A stretch of DNA of 64,000 bases from Bacteroidales bacterium 52_46 (lineage in GTDB: Bacteria; Bacteroidota; Bacteroidia; Bacteroidales; Muribaculaceae): the NCBI GenBank assembly GCA_001915385.1, contig MNQK01000005.1:1-64000 (forward strand). The letters run 5' to 3'. The notes under the pieces were generated by a model. The model did not search any database and was not told the DNA's origin. It was given only the letters and a program-made list of their open reading frames with translations. This document shows, piece after piece, positions 48,654 to 57,922 of this stretch. The translations under genes were made by a program, and so were the position numbers. How positions within the stretch are numbered: the stretch's first letter is position 1; the number at the start of each line of letters is the position of its first letter.

Positions 48654-50942
48654 ATGACCAGATTATTTTATTGTATCTCCCTGATACTCGGGATACTTAT
48701 GGCCGTACCGACAGTCAATGCACAGAATGCGACTGATGGTGACGGCTATCCAACAATGTATGTACGCGGCGACCAGACCGGCGACTGGAGCGCCAACGAT
48801 GACTACATGTTCAGCCGCGAGGGCGACACCTATACCCTGCATCTTGACGCCCTCGACGGGCATTTCAAAATCTCTAATGCTGACTGGACCTGCAATCTCG
48901 GCGCAAACAGCGAAAGCTCGGCCGACATATCGGCTTCGGCAATCAAGACAGGCGCGGCCAACGGATATAACTTCAATGCCGTCAGACTGCATGACGTGGA
49001 TATATCGTTCAGACTCCAGCTCAACGACGGACAGCCCCTCCCGACGCAGATAACATTTATCGTCGAAGGACAGCCCGCACCCGACCCCGAACCGGATCCG
49101 GCTCCGGCTACAGGCGTATCGGGCACACTCCCCGTGCTGTATATCAATGTATACCAGTATGACAACGCCACAGAATCGTTTATCCTCGACGGCGACGGCA
49201 ACAAAATATTCGATAACGATGTAATAAGCAAAGACTTAGGACACAAAGAGTATTTTCATGGCGAATACCGGCTCGATGTCAACGGCTGCCAGTGGCTTAT
49301 CGACCTCGGCGCCAATTCAGTAGGGACAAAGGATGCACCCCTGCCCCTCCAAATCAAAGCACGCGGCAACTACACCCGCAAAGCTTTCGCCAAGAAGCCG
49401 TTCAAGCTCAAGCTCGACAAGAAGCAGAACCTCCTCAACATGAACATAAACGGAGCCAAATCGAAGCACTGGGCCATACTGGCGCATGCCGACGACAACA
49501 AGGGCTATCTGCGCAACTTCACCGGCTTCGCGCTCGGCGAACGTATCGGACTGCCCTGGACACCGCGCCAGCAACCGATTGAGGTGGTAATCAACGGCGA
49601 CTACCGCGGCCTCTATTTTCTGACGGAGTCGATACGCGTGGGCGACGGACGAGTACCCGTAGAGGAGCTTGACGACAATGTCGACGACCGTGCGCTCGTG
49701 TCGGGCGGATATATCGTCGAACTCGACAACTACGACGAACCCGAGGACGCCCAGATAAAAATGGAAGAAAAGGGTCAGTCTGACCAGTACAAAGACTTGC
49801 TCCGCATCACGTTCGACACCCCCGAGGTCTACTCCGACCTGCAGCGCCGCTTCATCGCCGACCAGTTCACCGCCATCAACGACCTCATCGGCGACGACTC
49901 CGACAATATGTGGAAGTACATGGATCTGGATGATGCCGCCCGCTACTATGTGGTGGAGGAAATCATATCGCACACGGAGTCGTACCACGGGTCGACGTAT
50001 ATGTTCCGCGACCGCGGCGAGGGCCAGAAATGGCATTTCTCGCCGCTTTGGGACTGCGGCAACGCATTCAACGGACTGACCGACGCCTATTTCTATGACT
50101 GCGACCCGTTCGGCAACACATGGATACCGTCGCTGCGCATGAACAGCACATTCAACGCCAAGGTAAAAGAGACCTGGCAATGGTTCATGGGCACACAGGG
50201 CGGATACGCCGGCCTTACCGACGACATCAACACCTATTGCAGCCACATAGCCGAGGCCGCCAAAGCCGACGCACGCCGCTGGAAAGGTCAGCCCACGCCC
50301 GACGGCGGACAGGCCGTAACCGACAACAGCGACATGGAATCGTGCAAGAAGACCGTGCTCCGTCACCTCAGCGCCAAGATAAACTGGCTCGCGCAGCAAA
50401 ACGATTTCGGCGCCATCGGCGGCAATTATCCCGAACCGGCACGCGACACCACCCCCGCCGAACCCCTCCCCTCCTATGCCCGCGAGCCGCAGCCCGAGGA
50501 GATCATCACGGTATATTTCATCGACGACAGCAATGAGCCGTGGGACGAAGTGTATGCCTACGTGTACGGTCCAACCGAGGACGGCATCGAAAACTATCAG
50601 GCACTCGGCACATGGCCTGGCACCGCGATGCAGCCCGCGACAATCGAGGGCAAAAGCGGCTACATGCTCTCATTCGAGCCGGAACATAAACTTGCCGCGA
50701 CAGCCTGCATCATAATCAACGGCGGCCTTGACGCGACGCAGACCAAGACCTTCCCCCTCGCCGACGGAAACATCTACTACCGTTCGGGCAAATTCACCGA
50801 TGCCGACATCGTAATCGAGGATGCGGCTGATGCTGAGGCTGAATATTTCGACGTCATGGGACGCCGTGTCGTGGCTCCCGCAGAGGGCGGCGTGTATATC
50901 GTGCGCCGCGGCGACAAGGTCAGCAAGGAAGTGATGCGCTGA
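48654..50942 (+). CDS. secreted CotH-kinase family protein (single CotH domain)
   Basis: A 762-residue exported protein (signal peptide 'ISLILGILMAVPTVNA'). After a SusE-like N-terminal module ('MYVRGDQTGDWSANDDYMF') comes a CotH domain (~160-590): 'IKARGNYTRKAFAKKPFKLK', 'KHWAILAHADD', 'VINGDYRGLYFLTESIRVG', 'ARYYVVEEIISHTESYHGS' and the metal-binding 'FSPLWDCGNAFNG'. CotH kinases phosphorylate secreted proteins. A module with 'ALGTWPGTAM' resembles starch-binding CBM26. The tail 'EYFDVMGRRVVAPAEGGVYIV' is a sorting-type ending. It is ~60-70% alike to the first half of the next gene. Confidence 0.88.
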   Translation: MTRLFYCISLILGILMAVPTVNAQNATDGDGYPTMYVRGDQTGDWSANDDYMFSREGDTYTLHLDALDGHFKISNADWTCNLGANSESSADISASAIKTGAANGYNFNAVRLHDVDISFRLQLNDGQPLPTQITFIVEGQPAPDPEPDPAPATGVSGTLPVLYINVYQYDNATESFILDGDGNKIFDNDVISKDLGHKEYFHGEYRLDVNGCQWLIDLGANSVGTKDAPLPLQIKARGNYTRKAFAKKPFKLKLDKKQNLLNMNINGAKSKHWAILAHADDNKGYLRNFTGFALGERIGLPWTPRQQPIEVVINGDYRGLYFLTESIRVGDGRVPVEELDDNVDDRALVSGGYIVELDNYDEPEDAQIKMEEKGQSDQYKDLLRITFDTPEVYSDLQRRFIADQFTAINDLIGDDSDNMWKYMDLDDAARYYVVEEIISHTESYHGSTYMFRDRGEGQKWHFSPLWDCGNAFNGLTDAYFYDCDPFGNTWIPSLRMNSTFNAKVKETWQWFMGTQGGYAGLTDDINTYCSHIAEAAKADARRWKGQPTPDGGQAVTDNSDMESCKKTVLRHLSAKINWLAQQNDFGAIGGNYPEPARDTTPAEPLPSYAREPQPEEIITVYFIDDSNEPWDEVYAYVYGPTEDGIENYQALGTWPGTAMQPATIEGKSGYMLSFEPEHKLAATACIIINGGLDATQTKTFPLADGNIYYRSGKFTDADIVIEDAADAEAEYFDVMGRRVVAPAEGGVYIVRRGDKVSKEVMR

Positions 50943-51013
50943 TACGAATTTGGATAACTTGTGGCGTAAGGGATGCCACAAGTGATACGGGGACAACACG
51001 GAGGATAAGTGGA

Positions 51014-51041
51014 TACCACGGGGGCGAGACGCCCCCGCCCC
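51014..51041. repeat. single REP of the GGGGGCGTCTCGCCCCC family, copy d
   Basis: TACCACGGGGGCGAGACGCC... identical to one arm of REPIN copies b and c, without a partner arm. It lies between the two CotH genes. Confidence 0.8.
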
Positions 51042-51102
51042 TTTTCCCCCTGCCTATATACACTTTTATTTATTTGAGACAAAACCAATTACAATTTTAT
51101 TT

Positions 51103-54100
51103 ATGAGAAAATTATTACTGCTACTGTGCTGTTGGTTCAGTGTTATCGGACTGTCGGCACAGACCTACGACTCCGAAGGGTATCCGGAAATATACCTTCG
51201 CGGAAGTATGACCGGAGATTTTGCCGTGAACAACGATTACAAATTCAACCGTGAGGGTGATAGCTATTCACTCTACGTTGAAAGTCTTGACGGAAAATTC
51301 AAGATTGCAGACAAAGATTGGACGACAGTGAACCACACTTGCTCCTCTGCAATATCATACGACGGAACTTATACGTTTAATAAAGGAGAATCCAACACTA
51401 CGGCCAGCGGCCTCAAAAAAGTGACCATAAGTTTCACATTTGACAAAGCCAATCCGTCAAACCCGCTGAACGTCACCTTCAAGCAAGAGGGTAGCGAAAG
51501 CGGAGGCGAAGAAGGCGGCGAAGAAGGCGGTGAGGGCGGCGATGTAACCCCCGGCCAGTATTACGTATATTTCGACAATACCGACAACTGGGCACAGCCT
51601 TGCGTATGGGCCTGGAGCGGAGAAAGCAACTGTACCGCCAAAGGCACTTGGCCAGGTGATGCAATGACAAAAACCGCTGACGGCAAATGGTATTGGGAAC
51701 TGCCCGCCGGCAAAGTAGTTCCTTCAAGCATCATTTTCAACAATAACAATAATGGAATCGAAACAAAAACGTTGACCTACGTCAACGGGGCTACATATAA
51801 ATCCGACGGAAGCTATACCGGAGGCGAGATAGTTACGCCGCCGGTAAATCCGCCGGTGTCGGAGCTGAAGCCTACGGGAACGCTGCCGGTGCTTTATATC
51901 AATGTTTATACCGATGCTACCCACTCCACTTTGCAGCCGGAGATTATTGACAAGAACCTCGCACATAAGAATTATTTCAGCGATGCCGAATATTGGCTCG
52001 ATGTGAACGGCTGTCAGTGGCTTATGGATCTTGGTGCCACTTCGGTCGGCTCGGAAGATGCCCCGCTCCCTCTTGAAATCAAGGCTCGTGGCAACTTCAC
52101 CCGCAAAGGGTACTCGAAGAAACCGTTCAAGCTCAAACTCGGGAGCAAACAGAACCTTCTCAACATGAATGCCAAAGGCGCCAAGTCAAAGCATTGGGCG
52201 ATACTCGCACACGCCGACGACTCGTTCGGCTACATGCGCAACTTCGTCGGCTTCCGTCTCGGCGAGATGATCGGACTCCCCTGGACTCCCCGCCAGCAGC
52301 CGATTGAGGTGGTAATCAACGGCGACTACCGCGGCATCTACTTCCTGACGGAGTCGATACGCGTAGGCGACGGCCGCCTTCCCATTACCGAACTGGGCGA
52401 CAATGTAAGCGACCCTGCTCTGGTATCGGGCGGCTATCTCGTGGAGCTCGATAACTATTATGACGACTGCACTTTCGCACTACCTGATGCGTCAAACAGC
52501 AACAAAACCGGCCATTACGGCGACCTTATGGTCACAGCCGACACTCCGGAGAAGTATTCCGACCTTCAGCTTCGCTTTGTAAAGGAGCAGTTCACCAAGA
52601 TGAATGACCTTGTCAATTCAAGCGACGACAGCGAACTGTGGAAATATCTCGACCTCGACGATGCCGCGCGCTACTATGTGGTGGAGGAAATAATCTCTCA
52701 CTATGAGGCATATCACGGCTCAACCTACCTGATGCGCAACCACGGAGAGAAACAAAAATGGCACTTCTCGCCCCTTTGGGACTGCGGACACGCTTTTGAC
52801 GGGCCTACGAACCAATTTTTCCCGGCATGGAATGAGCCCGGGACAACCTACGGCAACAACTGGATTGGCAATAACGCCGGAACAGGCTTGCGGAGCAAGA
52901 CTAAATTCATGGACAAAGTGAAAGCCACTTTCCAATGGTTCGTCAACAAGGAGGTGGACGGAAGCGCAAGCCCCTACGAACGGCTCCAGACCGAGATTGA
53001 CGAATATGTAGATCACATCAAGGCAGCCGCCTTGCAGGATGCAAAACGCTGGAAAGACGCACCCAAGCCCACCAATGAGTCAGACGTACGCGATGTAGTC
53101 GACAACAGCGACCTCGATGATTATGACAAAAAAACAGTCAAAAACCGGTTGGACGCTAAAATAACCTGGCTTAAAGGACAATGGGGCGACCAGAAACTCA
53201 AAGAGCCGGAACGCGACACTACTCCGGCCGCTGAGCTTCCCGAATATGCCAAACCGGGTTATGTACCCAAGACATACAATGTATATGTAATCGACGATGC
53301 CGATACCAAGTGGGGAGAAGTCAGTCTCTATCTTTATATAAAGGGTGGCAGCAAATACAGCGAATGGCCCGGCGATACGCTTGCTCTTGACAAGAATGTC
53401 ACCGTCAACGGCGTGCAGGGCGCATACACATTCACCGTACCCGAGGAATATGGCAACGGCCTTGTGATATTCAGCAAAGGCGGTAATAACCAGTATCCGG
53501 GCTCTAATGATGACGGACTTCCCATCGATGGCAAAGATATGGTATTCCACACCAAAGATAACATCTGGGAAGAGGTGACTTCGATAGAGTATCCGTGGTC
53601 GGGCACGCTTCCGCTTGTGCGCATCAATACTCCCGCAGGTGCAGAAATAGGCTATGGCGACGACGGAGCTGTGAAGGGATCGACATTCGAAATCGACGCC
53701 CTCGGGCTTGAAGGAGTCGCAGCGGTAGGGCCTGCGCAGCCGGGCAATGTCACTATAAAAGGCCGCGGCAAAACTTACTGGGACTCTTTCGAGAAGAAAG
53801 CATACAAGCTGAAATTCAAGGAAAAGGTAGCGGTGCTCGGTATGCCCCAAAGCAAGCACTGGGTGCTGATGCCTTACGCCAACGATGCCGCCAACGGTCT
53901 GCTGACAAACTATACCGGACATGAGCTGTCACGCCTTATCGGACTGGAATGGACTCCCTCTATGAAACCGGTAGAGGTGGTGCTCAACGGCGATTATATC
54001 GGATTATATTTCATCGCGGAGAATGTACGTGCGGCAGCCGACCGCGTGCAGATAGCTGACTACGGCGACCCGACATACTCCGAGGCCGACGACTTCCTGC

Positions 54101-55092
54101 TCGAATTCGGCACCGAACTCGCCGACGACGGCACCGAACTGTTCTATTCATGGACGTCAGACAACGGATTTGAGAACAAGCTCGTCACCTCAACTCCTGC
54201 AAGAGAGGATATATATGACAAGATCACAGTGGCCGAAGGTGATGTCATAGCGGCGCGCATCCGGGAATCTCTTGCCGGACATGTCGATGCGCTCAAAGCA
54301 GCCGTAGCCGGTGCGAAAGCACGCCCGATGTCGGCCGACTGGACACAGGTAATCGACCCCGAACAGGCCGCCAAATATTATGTCGTGCAGGAGATTATGG
54401 ACGATGCAAAATCGTTTACCGACAATTTCTACATGCACCATACCACAGGAAGCCGATGGATGATGGGTCCGGTATGGGACTTCGGCAACGCATTCACAAG
54501 CGACGGTAACAAAACCGCGCTCATACATGAGAATGAGGGCTACAACGGTTCGTTCATCAAGGACCTTTATGCCAACCGCCAATTCGTATGGTTCGTGGGC
54601 TACACATTCGCAAAATTCGTTGACGGCAAGAGCCCGCGCATGAATACAGCCCGGGCAATATCAAAGACAGCGGCCACAGGTACGTCGCAAGCCGATTTCG
54701 ACCCGACGATGAACGGTAAGTTCGCCGATGTATCTGCATCAATCGACGATATGGTGCACAGCATTTCGGATGCGGTGGTGAAAGACGCGGTGCGCTGGCC
54801 TCAATACGCAGCCACGAGCGAGGGCAACGCCCTGGCGCAGCGAGCCGAGACTATGAAGGCAAAAATGGCACAGTCACAGACATATCTCGCCACACCGGCC
54901 ACCGAGGAGGGTGCGGGCTGGAACTGGCAGGACATCACTACCGGCGTAGAGGAGACTGTCATCGGCAACGACGACGATGCCGCCGAGGCGGAATATTTCG
55001 ACGTCATGGGACGCCGCGTGGCCAATCCGCAGCCGGGCAGCATCTGCATCGTGCGCCGCGGGAGCAAAATGAGCAAAGTGCTGGTAAAGTAA
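51103..55092 (+). CDS. secreted protein with two CotH-kinase domains and starch-binding-like modules
   Basis: A 1,329-residue exported protein. The N-terminal SusE-like module ('IYLRGSMTGDFAVNNDYKF') and a CBM26-like module ('YYVYFDNTDNWAQPCVWAWS', 'GTWPGDAMTKTADGKWYWEL') precede CotH domain 1 (~270-690), with 'KHWAILAHADD' and 'FSPLWDCGHAFDG'. A second CBM-like module ('SEWPGDTLAL') is followed by CotH domain 2 (~840-1240): 'GNVTIKGRGKTYWD', 'KHWVLMPYANDAANGLL', 'GPVWDFGNAFTSDG'. The tail matches the previous protein ('EYFDVMGRRVANPQPG'). A Glu/Gly linker (~125-145) separates the first two modules. It looks like a kinase-type protein acting on or displayed at polysaccharide. Confidence 0.88.
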   Translation: MRKLLLLLCCWFSVIGLSAQTYDSEGYPEIYLRGSMTGDFAVNNDYKFNREGDSYSLYVESLDGKFKIADKDWTTVNHTCSSAISYDGTYTFNKGESNTTASGLKKVTISFTFDKANPSNPLNVTFKQEGSESGGEEGGEEGGEGGDVTPGQYYVYFDNTDNWAQPCVWAWSGESNCTAKGTWPGDAMTKTADGKWYWELPAGKVVPSSIIFNNNNNGIETKTLTYVNGATYKSDGSYTGGEIVTPPVNPPVSELKPTGTLPVLYINVYTDATHSTLQPEIIDKNLAHKNYFSDAEYWLDVNGCQWLMDLGATSVGSEDAPLPLEIKARGNFTRKGYSKKPFKLKLGSKQNLLNMNAKGAKSKHWAILAHADDSFGYMRNFVGFRLGEMIGLPWTPRQQPIEVVINGDYRGIYFLTESIRVGDGRLPITELGDNVSDPALVSGGYLVELDNYYDDCTFALPDASNSNKTGHYGDLMVTADTPEKYSDLQLRFVKEQFTKMNDLVNSSDDSELWKYLDLDDAARYYVVEEIISHYEAYHGSTYLMRNHGEKQKWHFSPLWDCGHAFDGPTNQFFPAWNEPGTTYGNNWIGNNAGTGLRSKTKFMDKVKATFQWFVNKEVDGSASPYERLQTEIDEYVDHIKAAALQDAKRWKDAPKPTNESDVRDVVDNSDLDDYDKKTVKNRLDAKITWLKGQWGDQKLKEPERDTTPAAELPEYAKPGYVPKTYNVYVIDDADTKWGEVSLYLYIKGGSKYSEWPGDTLALDKNVTVNGVQGAYTFTVPEEYGNGLVIFSKGGNNQYPGSNDDGLPIDGKDMVFHTKDNIWEEVTSIEYPWSGTLPLVRINTPAGAEIGYGDDGAVKGSTFEIDALGLEGVAAVGPAQPGNVTIKGRGKTYWDSFEKKAYKLKFKEKVAVLGMPQSKHWVLMPYANDAANGLLTNYTGHELSRLIGLEWTPSMKPVEVVLNGDYIGLYFIAENVRAAADRVQIADYGDPTYSEADDFLLEFGTELADDGTELFYSWTSDNGFENKLVTSTPAREDIYDKITVAEGDVIAARIRESLAGHVDALKAAVAGAKARPMSADWTQVIDPEQAAKYYVVQEIMDDAKSFTDNFYMHHTTGSRWMMGPVWDFGNAFTSDGNKTALIHENEGYNGSFIKDLYANRQFVWFVGYTFAKFVDGKSPRMNTARAISKTAATGTSQADFDPTMNGKFADVSASIDDMVHSISDAVVKDAVRWPQYAATSEGNALAQRAETMKAKMAQSQTYLATPATEEGAGWNWQDITTGVEETVIGNDDDAAEAEYFDVMGRRVANPQPGSICIVRRGSKMSKVLVK

Positions 55093-55110
55093 TCTCCGGT
55101 AATTTCTGAT

Positions 55111-55149
55111 AAAAAAGGCGCCCTGTCGGTTTTCGACAGGGCGCTTTTT
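55111..55149 (+). terminator. terminator of the CotH genes
   Basis: An 11-bp stem (55118-55128 GCGCCCTGTCG with 55134-55144) flanked by A-run and T-run, 18 bases after the stop; likely bidirectional. Confidence 0.9.
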
Positions 55150-55166
55150 GTAGCACCGCCGGTGGT

Positions 55167-55200
55167 GTCGGACAGGTCAGACAGGTCGGACGGGTCGGAC
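55167..55200. repeat. GTCGGAC-type repeat, copy 2
   Basis: GTCGGACAGGTCAGACAGGT and similar units in tandem, related to 24152-24194 and 56952-56985. Confidence 0.55.
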
Positions 55201-55236
55201 TTTGGGCGCAGTTTTTTGTGGAAGCCTCTTCTTTTT

Positions 55237-55812
55237 TTAGAAGTAGAAGTTCATTGACTTGGGGTAGAAGAGCATGCCGGAGCCTATCTGCTGTGCTATG
55301 CTCTCGCCCATCGAGTTGGCTACGATGGCAAGGGCGAAACGCAGGGCCGAGGCAGGTCCGTTGCCGGTTATCAGATTGTCGAGGGCTATGACGGGGGCGT
55401 CACGCCATATTGCCTTCGATACGGAGGCCTGTGTGCCGGGGTATCCGGTGCATTCGCGTCCGTCGAGGAGGCCGAGCGAGCCGAGTACGACGGCGGGAGC
55501 CGCGCAGATAGCCGCGATTTTGCCTCCTTTGGCAGCGTGCTCCTTGAGCAGGGTGCAGAGAGGAGCGTATTGCGCGAGGTTGCTCGAGCCGGGCATGCCG
55601 CCGGGAGTTATGAGCCATTCGATATTGTCAAACCGTGTTTTGGAAAACAACAAATCAGCTTCAACAGTGATGCCATTGGCACCCGTGACCTTGTGTTCGG
55701 GTATAATGGAGACTGTCTTGATGTCCATGCCTGCACGACGCATTACATCGACTACCGTCAGGGCTTCTATCTCTTCGAAGCCCGGAGCCAGGAATAAAAA
55801 TGAGCGATTCAT
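55237..55812 (-). CDS. DJ-1/PfpI (ThiJ) family protein
   Basis: A 191-residue DJ-1 superfamily protein close to YajL/DJ-1: 'LFLAPGFEEIEALTVVDVMR' with the conserved Glu, 'WLITPGGMPGSSNL', and the nucleophile elbow 'IAAICAAPAVVLG' with the reactive Cys. The C-terminal 'NLITGNGPASALRFALAIV' is typical of the YajL/DJ-1 branch. These act in redox stress, as chaperones or glyoxalase/deglycase-like enzymes (debated). It has a divergent TACCTTTG promoter at 55849-55856. Confidence 0.92.
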   Translation of the reverse strand: MNRSFLFLAPGFEEIEALTVVDVMRRAGMDIKTVSIIPEHKVTGANGITVEADLLFSKTRFDNIEWLITPGGMPGSSNLAQYAPLCTLLKEHAAKGGKIAAICAAPAVVLGSLGLLDGRECTGYPGTQASVSKAIWRDAPVIALDNLITGNGPASALRFALAIVANSMGESIAQQIGSGMLFYPKSMNFYF

Positions 55813-55848
55813 GATAGATAGGTTTAGAGTGTATATATTGTGTTAAAA

Positions 55849-55856
55849 CAAAGGTA
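55849..55856 (-). promoter_or_regulatory. -7 box of the DJ-1 gene
   Basis: TACCTTTG on the minus strand, 37 bases upstream of the ATG at 55812. It also excludes the longest upstream start of the apbE gene on the other strand. Confidence 0.6.
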
Positions 55857-55905
55857 TATAAATTTTGTTTTAAAAAAAATGTTTAATTTTGAAAAAAATC
55901 ATTTT

Positions 55906-56925
55906 ATGTTTAAGAACATGTTGAAGATATTGCCGGCGGCGGTGTTGATGCTTGTCGCGGCCGCGTGCGGCACCGGCAGAAAAAGCGAGGCATACACTAC
56001 GATTGAGGGGAGCGTGTGGCACACGACAATGCGTATCACCTACGGCTCGGAACGCGACCTGAAGGACTCCGTCATAGCGGTCACCAACCGCGTGGAAGCG
56101 TCCCTGTCGCCGTTTCTGCCCGATTCGAGAATCTCGCTCATCAACCGCAATGAGGCCATGACGACCGACGGATATATCGACAGAGTGTTCGCCGAGTCAC
56201 AACGCATCAATTGCGTGTCGGGAGGGGCTTTTGATCCCACCGTGGCTCCGTTGGTCAATCTCTGGGGGTTCGGCTACGAAGGTGACGGCGGCGAACCGAC
56301 GCGTGAACAGACCGACAGCTGCCTGGCGCTCGTGGGTATCGGCGAATGCAGGATCGAACGAGGCCGGATGGTGAAAAAAGCCGAAGGAACGCAGTTTAAT
56401 TTCTCGGCAATCACCAAAGGATTCGGCATCGACTGCATAGCGGAGATGCTGCGCGGCGAGGGTATAGAGAACTATATGATCGAGATAGGGGGCGAAGTGG
56501 CGCTCAAAGGCGTCAATCCACGCGGCGAAAAATGGCACATACAGATTGATGCGCCGGTGACTGACAACAGCGGGCATGAACGGCTCTCGGTGATAGAACT
56601 GACCGACTGCTGCATAGCCACCTCAGGCAACTACCGCAACTACCGCGACACAAGCCACGGGCGCGTGGGGCACACCATATCGCCCGCTACGGGAATGCCG
56701 TATGCCAACGATGTGGTGTCGGCGACGGTGATAGCCCCTGCTACGATGACGGCCGACGCGCTTGCCACCGCACTTATGGCGATGGACGCACGTGCCGGGC
56801 TGGCTATGATTGAGGAGATGGAGGGGGTGGAGGCCATGCTCGTGATAACCGAGGGCGACAGCTGGAGAATCGCGACTACCGCGGGATTTCCGGTGCCGGA
56901 GCAAAGTGAAGCGGCACGCAGCTGA
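55906..56925 (+). CDS. apbE: FAD:protein FMN transferase (ApbE), lipoprotein
   Basis: A 339-residue ApbE-type flavin transferase that attaches FMN to Thr of NqrB/NqrC or RnfG-type subunits. Start 55906 or 55918 gives a lipoprotein signal ('ILPAAVLMLVAAACG', lipobox 'VAAAC'). Family motifs: 'GGAFDPTVAPLVNLWGFG', 'FNFSAITKGFGIDCIAEML', 'YMIEIGGEVALKG', and 'TISPATGMPYANDVVSATVI' with 'TADALATALMAMD' for metal and FAD binding. The typical 'HIIDP' reads 'HTISP' here, a mild deviation. Its targets are not in the window. Confidence 0.92.
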   Translation: MFKNMLKILPAAVLMLVAAACGTGRKSEAYTTIEGSVWHTTMRITYGSERDLKDSVIAVTNRVEASLSPFLPDSRISLINRNEAMTTDGYIDRVFAESQRINCVSGGAFDPTVAPLVNLWGFGYEGDGGEPTREQTDSCLALVGIGECRIERGRMVKKAEGTQFNFSAITKGFGIDCIAEMLRGEGIENYMIEIGGEVALKGVNPRGEKWHIQIDAPVTDNSGHERLSVIELTDCCIATSGNYRNYRDTSHGRVGHTISPATGMPYANDVVSATVIAPATMTADALATALMAMDARAGLAMIEEMEGVEAMLVITEGDSWRIATTAGFPVPEQSEAARS

Positions 56926-56951
56926 CGGAGCCGCTGCCGACGGCGGGACAA

Positions 56952-56985
56952 GTCGGACGTGTCAGACTTGTCCGACCTGTCGGAC
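56952..56985. repeat. GTCGGAC-type repeat, copy 3
   Basis: AGTCGGACGTGTCAGACTTG and inverse units forming hairpins, 26 bases behind the apbE stop. The rest of 56986-57211 holds only a weak promoter-like TATCTTCG at 57178-57185. Confidence 0.55.
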
Positions 56986-57211
56986 TTAGACCGGGTATAT
57001 AAAAGAAAAATCGGCTGTCATCCCGACATCCGATAAATCTTTAACCTTAAATCTAATACCATGAAAAACACAGTGCAAATATAGTAATTATGACATTAGA
57101 ACAGCCCGCGGGAGGAATAGTTCGGGGAAATGCCTATATTTAACACATATTAACACTATTGATTGTAGGAAATTTGCTATCTTCGTAAGCACCAACAGAA
57201 AAAACACCATT

Positions 57212-57922
57212 ATGCGCGTAAAGATATTAGTAATAGATGACGAAGAGTCATTTTGCGAGGTACTTAAATTCAATCTTGAAAAAGAGGGATATGAAGTGAC
57301 GACAGCCAACAGCGCCGAGGAGGCTCTGGGGCTCGATCTTCCGGCATTCTCCCTGATGATTGTCGACATCATGATGGACAGGCTCAGCGGGTTTGATTTC
57401 GCCAAGCGGCTGCAGAACAGCTCGTCGACCGAAAACATACCCATCATATTCTGCTCGGCGCTCAACGGCGAGGACGACACCGTGATGGGGCTCAACATAG
57501 GAGCCGACGACTATATCACCAAACCGTTCAAGATAAGCGAGGTGATAGCCCGCGTAAGGGCGGTGCTGCGACGGAGCAACGTGTCGCAGCAGCTCAACTA
57601 CAACGTGTCGAAAAGCATCTACGAGCCCGACATCACATTCCACGGGCTGCGCATAGACCGCAACGAGAAGCAATGCTATATCGACGGCGAGGCACTCGAG
57701 CTAACGCCCACGGAGTTCGGCCTTATACTGTATTTCCTAACCCACCGCAACCGCATATACCCACGCGAGGAAATCATACGCCAGGTGTGGGACGGCCAGG
57801 AGGTGACGACACGCACGGTCGACACCAACATGGCGCGCCTGCGCAAGAAACTGGGTAAATACGGCAACCATATACGTACAAAACCCGGATTCGGCTATGG
57901 ATTTAAAGAAGAGGAGGACTAA
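57212..57922 (+). CDS. OmpR-type response regulator, RprY-like
   Basis: A 236-residue response regulator. The receiver domain (~1-120) has the acidic pair 'VIDDEESF', the phosphoacceptor Asp in 'LMIVDIMMDRLSG' and Lys in 'DDYITKPF'. The winged-helix DNA-binding domain (~140-235) has 'LTPTEFGLILYFLTHRNRIY' and 'RTVDTNMARLRKKLG'. It resembles RprY of Bacteroidetes. Its last 26 bases overlap the kinase gene, so both are translated from one transcript. Confidence 0.92.
   Translation: MRVKILVIDDEESFCEVLKFNLEKEGYEVTTANSAEEALGLDLPAFSLMIVDIMMDRLSGFDFAKRLQNSSSTENIPIIFCSALNGEDDTVMGLNIGADDYITKPFKISEVIARVRAVLRRSNVSQQLNYNVSKSIYEPDITFHGLRIDRNEKQCYIDGEALELTPTEFGLILYFLTHRNRIYPREEIIRQVWDGQEVTTRTVDTNMARLRKKLGKYGNHIRTKPGFGYGFKEEED

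Noticed and set aside
57061..57084. Eight-codon ORF (MKNTVQI) upstream of the response regulator
   Set aside because: No ribosome site or attenuator structure was visible; probably chance.
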